Origin: Mucilaginibacter terrigena
GTDB taxonomy: Bacteria; Bacteroidota; Bacteroidia; Sphingobacteriales; Sphingobacteriaceae
Direction of reading: 5' to 3'
Assembly (NCBI RefSeq): GCF_004168255.1
Contig: NZ_SEWG01000002.1
Coordinates: forward strand, 496,001 to 560,000
Length of the DNA stretch: 64,000 nucleotides
Made by a program: the position numbers and the translations under genes
Shown: in pieces, positions 57,730 through 64,000 of the stretch
Layout: each line of letters starts with the position of its first letter
How positions within the stretch are numbered: position 1 is the stretch's first letter
The notes under the pieces: generated by a model
What the model saw: the letters and a program-made list of their open reading frames with translations, nothing else
Told to the model about the DNA's origin: nothing
Database searches by the model: none

Positions 57730-60549
57730 ATGAAACGACTGCTGCTGTTACTGCTGATTTTTACCGCCACACTTACAAAAGCGCAGCAATTTGGCGGCAA
57801 CCCGCCATCTATAAAATGGAAGCAGGTGAACACCCCGGCTGCCCGGGTTATATTTTCACAGGGGATGGATTCGGTGGCGCAGCGGGTAGCGCAAACCATT
57901 GCCCGCCTCAACAGTGTTATACAACCCACCATCGGCTTTAAGCAAAAGCAGGTGAGTATTGTGCTGCAAAACCAAACCACTATATCAAACGCGTATGTTG
58001 GCCTGGCGCCTTTCCGCAGCGAGTTTTATTTAACAGCGGGGCAAAACAGCTTTGATGTGGGCAGCCTGCCCTGGCCCGGGCAATTGGCCATCCACGAGTT
58101 TAGGCACGTACAACAATACAATAATTTTAATGTCGGCCTCTCTCGCGGCCTGCGTGTACTATTTGGCGAAGGTGGGCAGGCGCTGGGCAACGCATTATCC
58201 GTACCCGACTGGTTTTTTGAGGGCGACGCGGTCTACAACGAAACACTGGTAAGCGAACAGGGCAGGGGCAGGCTGCCCTACTTTTTCAACGGGTTCCGTG
58301 CGCTGTGGGCAGCCGGTAAGGGTTACAGCTGGATGAAACTGCGCAACGGCTCGTACCTTGATTATACGCCCAACCACTATCCATTGGGGTATATGATGGT
58401 AGCCTACGGGCGCGAAAAATATGGTAACACCTTCTGGAAGGATGTTACCCACGATGCGGCTGCCTTTAATACGGGCTTTTATCCATTACAGGGCGCGATA
58501 AAAAGGCATGCTGGTGTTGATTATACTACATTCAGAAACGCTGCTTTTAACCACTTTAAGCAGGTATTTAAGGCCGATGCGAAAGACGAAAGCCCAAATG
58601 CTAAACGCCGGCATTTTACGGGTGATGAGGAATACCCGGCTTACGTAAACGACAGCACGCTGATCTATTTAAGATCGAGCTATAACCAGATCCCGCAATT
58701 TGTTATTAAAACCGGGGACAGTGAGCGGGCTATAGCCGTTCAGGGAATCACTACCGATAACTATTTTAGTTACCAAGATGGCAAGATAATTTACGCCGCC
58801 TACCGGCCCGATCTGCGCTGGGGCTACCGCAATTATAGCGAGTTGGTTGTGATTGACATAAACACAGGCAAGGAACATCGCATTACCCGCAAAACCAAAT
58901 ACTTCGCGCCTGCCTTTAGCGCGGATGGCAAGACCATTGTGGCTGTACAAAACGCATCGACAGGTAAAAGCGAGCTGCATTTGCTAAATGCTGAAAATGG
59001 TAAGCTGTTGACTGCATTGCCCAATACTGCCGGCTTGTTTTATACCTACCCTAAATTTTATGGCGATGGCAAAATCATCTCGGCCGTGCGCAATTTTAAG
59101 GGTGAAATGTCACTGGCATTAATTGACATAACATCGGGCGCAACCAAATATTTATTGCTCTTTAGCTTTGAACCTATCGCCTTCCCGCAGGTGCAGGGCG
59201 ATAAGGTTTATTTTACCAAAACAGCCGGCTTAAACGACAGGCTGTTTGTTTTGGATCTCGCCTCCAATCAATTAGCCGAAGTACAGGCAGCCGTACAAAA
59301 CAGCGCGATAGGGGCTTACCAACCTGCCATCAGCCAAAATAAAATAGCGTGGACAGGCTTTACCGCATCCGGTTACCGGTTGCAGGAGTACAACAATACG
59401 GATGTAAAGTTAATACCGGTAAGCAATTCGCAGGGGTTTTCGGCCCTGCCTGACCTGAATATAAGCGTGTTGAAAAAAGACAGCGCCGCTAACCTGCTGG
59501 CATCTGTAAAAACCGATTCGCTGCCTGTAACCAATTATAGCAAACTGCATGGGCTGTTTAATTTTCATAGTATATTCCCAAGTCTGGATGATCCCAATTA
59601 TTCGCTGCAGTTGGTTGGCGAAAACTTGTTAAATACGTTTCAGTCGCAGCTTACCTTTACCTATAACCGCGATGAAGGTTACAAGCAAATAGGCTACGAG
59701 GCGGCATACGGCGCGTTTTTCCCGTACCTTTTAGCCGGCGCGGATTACACTTTTGACCGCCGGGGATTGTATAAGGGCACCAGGATTTATTTCAACGAAA
59801 CCGATATTCACGCCGGATTGCAGGTGCCGCTTAATTTATCGGTTGGAAAGTACTCGCGGTCTTTATCATTTAGCAGCAGCTTTTATTACAGCCGCAACAC
59901 ATTCCAGGAGGCTTTTCGCAGTACGTTCAGGGATAGTTATTATACCTATTTAAGTAATAGTATCCGTTTTAGTAACCAAACGCAGCAGGCCCGGCAGCAT
60001 ATCAACCCGCGTTTTGCCCAAAGTATCAGCATCAACTATAAAAAATCTGTTTCGGGCAGGGAGGCAAACCAGTTTTTAAGTACCGGTACATTCTATTTCC
60101 CCGGCCTGTTGCCTAATCATAGTTTAGCCATAAGCGGCGCATACCAGCACCGCGGACAAAACAACGGCATAGGTTTCTCCAACGATTTCCCGTTCTCGCA
60201 CGGCTACACCGCCGAAAGCCTGGATAACATGAACAAGTTTGCCGCAAGCTATCATTTCCCCATTGCCTACCCCGATGCGGGCGCTGCCAACCTGGTGTAT
60301 TTTATGCGTATACGCGGCAATATTTTTTATGATCAAACACATGCAACCGAATCGGAATTTTTTGCAAATAAGTCTGCCTTAAAGGCAAACTTCAGGTCGG
60401 CAGGCGCGGCAATATTCTTTGATACCAAGTGGTTCAACCAGGCCTCCATATCATTCGGCATCAGGTACAGCCGATTATTAGATGATGATTTGTTTGGAGG
60501 GAACGGCAGGAACAGGGTAGAGCTGGTTTTGCCGGTGGCGATTTTTTAA
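57730..60549 (+). CDS. Outer-membrane protein with zinc metalloprotease, propeller-like and barrel regions
   Basis: This 939-residue protein has a signal peptide (1-19), a metallopeptidase domain with HEFRH (122-126) and a likely third ligand E164 in WFFEG (gluzincin pattern), a central region (about 290-580) of WD/TolB-like beta-propeller strands (e.g. SADGKTIVAVQNASTGKSELHLL), and a C-terminal third with amphipathic strands ending in aromatic-rich VELVLPVAIF, like an outer-membrane barrel. The inference is a surface or periplasmic peptidase linked to an integral outer-membrane anchor. It is divergent from hscA and followed by the second repeat element. Confidence 0.75.
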   Translation: MKRLLLLLLIFTATLTKAQQFGGNPPSIKWKQVNTPAARVIFSQGMDSVAQRVAQTIARLNSVIQPTIGFKQKQVSIVLQNQTTISNAYVGLAPFRSEFYLTAGQNSFDVGSLPWPGQLAIHEFRHVQQYNNFNVGLSRGLRVLFGEGGQALGNALSVPDWFFEGDAVYNETLVSEQGRGRLPYFFNGFRALWAAGKGYSWMKLRNGSYLDYTPNHYPLGYMMVAYGREKYGNTFWKDVTHDAAAFNTGFYPLQGAIKRHAGVDYTTFRNAAFNHFKQVFKADAKDESPNAKRRHFTGDEEYPAYVNDSTLIYLRSSYNQIPQFVIKTGDSERAIAVQGITTDNYFSYQDGKIIYAAYRPDLRWGYRNYSELVVIDINTGKEHRITRKTKYFAPAFSADGKTIVAVQNASTGKSELHLLNAENGKLLTALPNTAGLFYTYPKFYGDGKIISAVRNFKGEMSLALIDITSGATKYLLLFSFEPIAFPQVQGDKVYFTKTAGLNDRLFVLDLASNQLAEVQAAVQNSAIGAYQPAISQNKIAWTGFTASGYRLQEYNNTDVKLIPVSNSQGFSALPDLNISVLKKDSAANLLASVKTDSLPVTNYSKLHGLFNFHSIFPSLDDPNYSLQLVGENLLNTFQSQLTFTYNRDEGYKQIGYEAAYGAFFPYLLAGADYTFDRRGLYKGTRIYFNETDIHAGLQVPLNLSVGKYSRSLSFSSSFYYSRNTFQEAFRSTFRDSYYTYLSNSIRFSNQTQQARQHINPRFAQSISINYKKSVSGREANQFLSTGTFYFPGLLPNHSLAISGAYQHRGQNNGIGFSNDFPFSHGYTAESLDNMNKFAASYHFPIAYPDAGAANLVYFMRIRGNIFYDQTHATESEFFANKSALKANFRSAGAAIFFDTKWFNQASISFGIRYSRLLDDDLFGGNGRNRVELVLPVAIF

Positions 60550-60626
60550 ACAGGATTGCATCGTTTAACCTGGTTGCATTTCGAACAAGGTACGAGGAGA
60601 AATCTTGTTAGACAAGACAATATTGG

Positions 60627-61056
60627 TGCTCCGTTAGGAATGGCAGTTTTAAGTTGTGCGACCTGTGGATGTTCATTTCTTTTTTGTCGCAAAAAAGAAA
60701 CGAACCAAAGAAAAAACACGCGGCTGTATCGCGTCGCTATGAACGGGTGTGTAAAGGCAGTGCCTGTGCTACCCGCAACGCACTAATGCCGCATTAGAAG
60801 GGCAAACGTTCAGTTCATCAAACTCATTTAGAAAGGGCTGGCCTAAACGTCAAAGCGGGCGGGCCGGGAGTATGGCGGGAATGTCGGTTTAGCTTTCGAA
60901 CTCGCGCATGCGGGAGAAAGCGTTAAGAACCGGCAGGGCGGGCGGAAGCATCGCTTTGACTTGGCCTTTTCTTTTGGTTCGTTTTCTTTGCGGCTAAGGC
61001 AAAGAAAATGAACATCCACAGGCTTAATAATACATACTGCCGTTCCTAACGGAGCA
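60627..61056. mobile_element. MITE-like element, copy 2 (430 bp, inverted)
   Basis: Ends TGCTCCGTTAGGAA...CCTGTGGATGTTCATTT and AATGAACATCCACAGG...TTCCTAACGGAGCA are inverse repeats, less perfect than in copy 1. The right half, read on the minus strand, matches the left half of copy 1 almost base for base (TTTCTTTGCCTTAGCCGC, AAGGCCAAGTCAAAGCG, CCGCCCGCCCTGCCGG), so the copies are inverted. About 100 bp of the copy 1 core is missing. A spurious frame (60556-60786) crosses its left end. Confidence 0.8.
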
Positions 61057-61113
61057 TTGAACCGCAGTTCTGTGAAGGGGAGATTGCTTGTATCAACGAC
61101 CTATGTGAAAAAA

Positions 61114-61878
61114 TTATCCGTTCGCTGCTTCCAATATCGCTTTCACCCTATCGGCGCTTGTAACGTCAAGGCTGTATTCATCGGCAATGCCGCTGGTGAT
61201 GAGTAAGATATGATCGTTTTTATACTCCATGCCACCCGCTACGCTGATACGTGCGGATGAATGCACCTCGGTTGCGCCGGTAAAGTGCACCAGGTCGGCA
61301 ACGTTGGTTTCGGTAATGCCGCAGCCGGGCATAATGGCTATGCGCCCGGCGGCTTTTTCTATCAGGTGTGTAATAACGCTTGCACCCTCCATAGCCGTGC
61401 TTCTGCCGCCCGAAGTAAGGATGCGCTCGCAGCCTATCTCAATAATGTCTTCGAGGGCCTGGTACAGGTTGGCACTCATGTCAAACGCGCGGTGAAAGGT
61501 AACCCCAAGTCCCCATTGCCGGGCAAGGCGTACCAGTTCGGTACATCGTTCCTTATCTACATTGCCATCTGCCTTTAGCATACCTATAACAATACCATCG
61601 CAGCCGGCCTCGATACAATTGCGGATATCGGCCTGCATCACTTCAAACTCCAGGTCGGTGTAAAGGAAATCGCCGCGCCGCGGACGGATAAGCACGTAAA
61701 GTTTAATGTGTAAATGTTTACGTGCCAGAAGCATTTGGCCATACGATGGGGTAGTACCGCCTTCTGATAAGTTCTCGCATAATTCAACCCTTGATGCACC
61801 GCCCTCCTGAGCGGCAATGGCCGATGTTACAGAATTAGAACAAACTTCGAGTATTACGGGTAATTTTTCACGGTTCAT
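61114..61878 (-). CDS. cutC: CutC family protein
   Basis: This 254-residue TIM-barrel protein shows LEVCSNSVTSAIAAQEGGASRVELCENLSEGGTTPS (about 10-45), IRPRRGDFLYTDLE, GVTFHRAFDMS, RILTSGGRSTAMEG and IMPGCGITETNV, all CutC signatures. The family was first linked to copper homeostasis, but this role is weak. In Bacteroidota it is often beside glycosylasparaginase, as here, suggesting part of N-glycan salvage. It lies 84 bp downstream of that gene on the same strand. Confidence 0.92.
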   Translation of the reverse strand: MNREKLPVILEVCSNSVTSAIAAQEGGASRVELCENLSEGGTTPSYGQMLLARKHLHIKLYVLIRPRRGDFLYTDLEFEVMQADIRNCIEAGCDGIVIGMLKADGNVDKERCTELVRLARQWGLGVTFHRAFDMSANLYQALEDIIEIGCERILTSGGRSTAMEGASVITHLIEKAAGRIAIMPGCGITETNVADLVHFTGATEVHSSARISVAGGMEYKNDHILLITSGIADEYSLDVTSADRVKAILEAANG

Positions 61879-61961
61879 TATATCATAGCGGGGGTTACGG
61901 TATTAAACCTTATTTAAGCGTAATATGTTTTATCGGCAGGTATAAAGCCTTATTAAAGGTA

Positions 61962-62981
61962 CTATTTTTTGTCCTTATAAAAGCTTTTACCGGGTATTAG
62001 CAGGTCTTGCCGGTTTGCATCGCATACTGCAAAACTAAAACCTTCCTGTATGGCATATGCGCCATATTCACCTTTTTTGTTGATGGCCAAAAATCCCACC
62101 TGGATATCTTTGGCAGTTTCGGGTTTCTTTTTGATGATGCGGTTAACGGCTTCTTTACAAGCGTCTTCGGGCGAGTAACCCTGGCGCATCAGTTCTACTA
62201 CCAAAAAGCTGCCCACGTTGCGTATCACTTCTTCGCCCACACCGGTTGATGTAGCGCCGCCCACTTCGTTATCTACATAAAGCCCCGCTCCAATTATCGG
62301 GCTATCGCCAACGCGGCCATGCAGTTTAAAGGCCATGCCGCTGGTGGTACAGGCGCCGCTGATATTGCCTTTAGCATCAAGCGCCAGCATACCAATGGTA
62401 TCGTGGTTGTATTTACTGCCGGGGCGGTGCTGTTTGTTTTCGATATTCAATACCGGCGAGTATTTGGCTGTTTTAAGCCATTTCTTCCAGTCGCGGTATG
62501 ATTCGGGTGTTAATAATTTTTCTTTTTTAAACCCCTGTTCAACCGCAAACTGGGTAGCGCCATCGCCAACCAGCATTACGTGCGGGGTTTTTTCCATTAC
62601 CAGTCGTGCAACCGATATAGGGTGCGCAATGTTCTCCATAGCCGCTACCGACCCGCAATTGCCAAACTCGTCCATTATACAGGCATCCAGCGTAACGTGT
62701 CCGTCGCGGTCCGGATAGCCGGCGCGGCCAACCGTATGGTTTTTCATATCCGCTTCAGGGATGCGTACACCGGCTTCAACGGCATCTAAAGCGCGGCCGC
62801 CTTTAACGAGTGTTTTCCAGGCCTCCTGATTGGCTGCGATGCCAAAATCCCAGGTGGATATCACTATCGGGTATTTATTGGTAGCTTTATAAGCTAAAAC
62901 TTTGGCAGGCGAGTACTTTGAAATAGCTGTTAACGAGGCGGTTACTGCTGTTAATTTAAGGAATTTGCGGCGGTTATACAT
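61962..62981 (-). CDS. N4-(beta-N-acetylglucosaminyl)-L-asparaginase
   Basis: This 339-residue Ntn-hydrolase splits GlcNAc-Asn bonds in glycoproteins. It has an N-terminal twin-arginine-like signal (NRRKFLKL then hydrophobic), the self-cleavage nucleophile T195 in NHDTIGMLALD, and GRVGDSPIIGAGLYVDNEVGGATSTGVGE with the substrate-binding residues. Length matches bacterial (Elizabethkingia-type) enzymes, which are periplasmic or secreted. The start MYNRRKF at 62981 preserves the signal. It pairs with cutC on the same strand. Confidence 0.93.
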   Translation of the reverse strand: MYNRRKFLKLTAVTASLTAISKYSPAKVLAYKATNKYPIVISTWDFGIAANQEAWKTLVKGGRALDAVEAGVRIPEADMKNHTVGRAGYPDRDGHVTLDACIMDEFGNCGSVAAMENIAHPISVARLVMEKTPHVMLVGDGATQFAVEQGFKKEKLLTPESYRDWKKWLKTAKYSPVLNIENKQHRPGSKYNHDTIGMLALDAKGNISGACTTSGMAFKLHGRVGDSPIIGAGLYVDNEVGGATSTGVGEEVIRNVGSFLVVELMRQGYSPEDACKEAVNRIIKKKPETAKDIQVGFLAINKKGEYGAYAIQEGFSFAVCDANRQDLLIPGKSFYKDKK

Positions 62982-63127
62982 AAAGTTAAATATAATAATA
63001 GGGCATAAATTAGTGGTATTGTATCAGCTTTGATACATAAGGAGCCTCACCTAAATCCTCTCAAAAGGAGAGGACTTGAAAAGTGCTTCTGCTCCTCGCC
63101 TTCGGAGAGGGCCGGGCAGAGGTTTCT
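62982..63127. repeat. GGAGAGG/CCTCTCC repeat region
   Basis: Contains CCTAAATCCTCTCAAAAGGAGAGGACTTGAAAAG and CTCCTCGCCTTCGGAGAGGGCCGGGCAGAGG, palindromic words of the same type as at 827-862. Confidence 0.55.
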
Positions 63128-63568
63128 TTACTCAAAATCCCTTTGGCAATTAAAACAATGCCAGGCCTTGCGTGCGTAAAAAGGCATAACCATTAAAAGC
63201 ATCGATATGATCATTACTAACCAGTTGGCCTTCTTTTCGGTTGCCGGCCCGTAATTTACATTACTGGACCCGCAGTAGGGGCAAATAACCGGTGAATGGG
63301 TTTCTTCGTCTATCTCAAAATGGTCCTGCTCGTGCAGGTCGCCGCTTTGGGCTAATATTTCGCGGCATCTTTCCAGATCGCGCGCAAATATTTTTAGTTT
63401 GATACCACCAATGGCATTATTTAAAATCGGGTTTACTACCAGCGTATTTTCATCGGCAATAAAACAGTGGATGCCATTATCTTCCAGCTTTGTGCGTATA
63501 ATATGCGCCAGCATTGGGTCGTAATAGTGTTCAAAGGTGATGATTTTATCTTCCGGTTGTTCTGCCAT
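63128..63568 (-). CDS. DUF2007-type protein with membrane helix and zinc-ribbon
   Basis: This 146-residue protein begins with the DUF2007/putative signal-transducing domain (IITFEHYYDPMLAHIIRTKLEDNGIHCFIADENTLV, about 9-44, and GGIKLKIFARDLERCREIL). After an acidic linker come CPYCGSSN (zinc knuckle half), a short hydrophobic helix (about 115-131) and CFNCQRDF, the second half. The membrane helix separating the two CxxC halves is unusual. Function unknown; the DUF2007 fold resembles an ACT-like regulatory domain. Confidence 0.8.
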   Translation of the reverse strand: MAEQPEDKIITFEHYYDPMLAHIIRTKLEDNGIHCFIADENTLVVNPILNNAIGGIKLKIFARDLERCREILAQSGDLHEQDHFEIDEETHSPVICPYCGSSNVNYGPATEKKANWLVMIISMLLMVMPFYARKAWHCFNCQRDFE

Positions 63569-63619
63569 TTTTATATAACATTTATACTAAGGTACTTAGT
63601 TTTTGTTTATTTTGGGGCA

Positions 63620-64000
63620 ATGAACCGTATCGACCGTATATCTGCCATATTAATACAGCTGCAAACGCGCAGGGTTGTAAAAGCAAGCGATATTGCAGCA
63701 AGGTTTAACATAAGCCTGCGCACGGTTTACCGCGATGTGCGCTCGCTTGAGGAAGCAGGCGTACCTATAATTGGCGAAGCAGGAGTAGGATATTCACTGG
63801 TAGACGGTTACCGTTTGCCGCCCATTATGTTTACCCGCGAAGAAGCCACGGCATTTTTAACCGCCGAAAAATTTGTGGAGAAAATGACCGACGCATCTAC
63901 CGCCGCGCAGCACAGATCGGCCATGTATAAGATCCGCGCGATATTAAAAACATCCGAAAAGGACCTGCTGGAAAGCATGGACAGCAGTATAGAAGTGCTG
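63620..64000 (+). CDS. HTH/WYL-domain transcriptional regulator, N-terminal fragment
   Basis: An ATG at 63620 opens a frame running off the window: 127 residues beginning NRIDRISAILIQLQTRRVVKASDIAARF and RTVYRDVRSLEEAGVPIIGEAGVGYSLVDGYRLPP, the HTH_11 domain of DeoR/YafY-like regulators (about 1-60). The PPIMFTREEATAF segment begins the linker to a WYL domain that should follow. WYL regulators respond to nucleic acid-derived or small ligands; this one has no visible context beyond the divergent DUF2007 gene. Confidence 0.88.
   Translation, partial: MNRIDRISAILIQLQTRRVVKASDIAARFNISLRTVYRDVRSLEEAGVPIIGEAGVGYSLVDGYRLPPIMFTREEATAFLTAEKFVEKMTDASTAAQHRSAMYKIRAILKTSEKDLLESMDSSIEVL

Noticed and set aside
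60556..60786. 76-residue frame into the second repeat element
   Set aside because: Starts in flanking DNA and reads into the terminal repeat; no conserved protein features.
1..64000. tRNA, rRNA and prophage genes
   Set aside because: No sequence with tRNA cloverleaf ends, rRNA conserved words, integrase or phage structural genes was recognised on reading both strands; a tRNAscan or HMM search could still reveal one.

Overview
The window looks like chromosomal DNA of a Sphingobacteriaceae-type Bacteroidota, most like Mucilaginibacter or Pedobacter. This rests on recognition and not on a database search. The evidence is: TAnnTTTG-type -7 promoter boxes with no consistent Shine-Dalgarno sequences, many lipoproteins, a TonB-plug-like tail on a BlaR1/M56 protein, a Bacteroidota-type split-family GlmU protein, MqnC of the futalosine menaquinone route, and intergenic DNA full of palindromic repeats. 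I see no rRNA, tRNA, CRISPR array, prophage or transposase gene.

Layout. 0-3.2 kb: tail of an acyltransferase, a flavodoxin-fold reductase, and the Fe-S assembly set iscS-iscU-iscA (minus strand). 3.2-7.3 kb: methylmalonyl-CoA epimerase, a lipoprotein, and two tandem beta-helix lipoproteins. 7.5-14 kb: housekeeping genes (rpmE2, GlmU-like, tpiA, prmA, usp, mpl, an XRE regulator). 14-19.7 kb: GNAT protein, poly-Asp protein, scpB, mqnC, ModF-like ABC protein. 19.9-24.1 kb: the most interesting block. It holds two tiny membrane ORFs, four small low-complexity lipoproteins, an ECF sigma factor, and a protein joining an anti-sigma-like N-terminus to a periplasmic trypsin-like protease. The sigma gene and three lipoprotein genes share GGGTTAC-N15-[GA]TATTAA upstream, which I read as a local autoregulated envelope-stress regulon. 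24.2-26.7 kb: nuoD, nuoC, pdxH. 26.8-32.6 kb: YqgE, purE and purK with a four-helix-bundle gene between them, isocitrate dehydrogenase, AI-2E transporter. 32.8-37.5 kb: a 907-aa secreted protein and a three-paralogue operon of unknown function. 37.6-43.9 kb: threonine aldolase, topoisomerase IB, an M56/BlaI pair with a clear operator-promoter, an SDR, a dihaem cytochrome. 44.4-46.7 kb: a BaiN-like flavoprotein divergent from nuoA-nuoB, with overlapping start codons. 46.8-64 kb: biotin carboxylase, Nudix, riboflavin synthase, TPR protein, alpha/beta hydrolase, Crp/Fnr regulator, hscA, a 939-aa metalloprotease/propeller/barrel protein, cutC, glycosylasparaginase, and a WYL-type regulator cut by the window end.

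Themes. (1) Complex I is split: nuoAB lies about 20 kb from nuoCD, and nuoE-N are absent from the window. (2) ISC assembly is split: iscSUA lies about 52 kb from hscA, although IscU keeps the LPPVK motif that HscA reads. (3) A TAnnTTTG box sits 2-6 nt before the start codon of at least seven genes, suggesting leaderless mRNAs. (4) Two inverted copies of a roughly 430-530 bp non-coding element with long terminal inverted repeats lie at 46.8 and 60.6 kb, along with several families of about 100-bp palindromic repeats.
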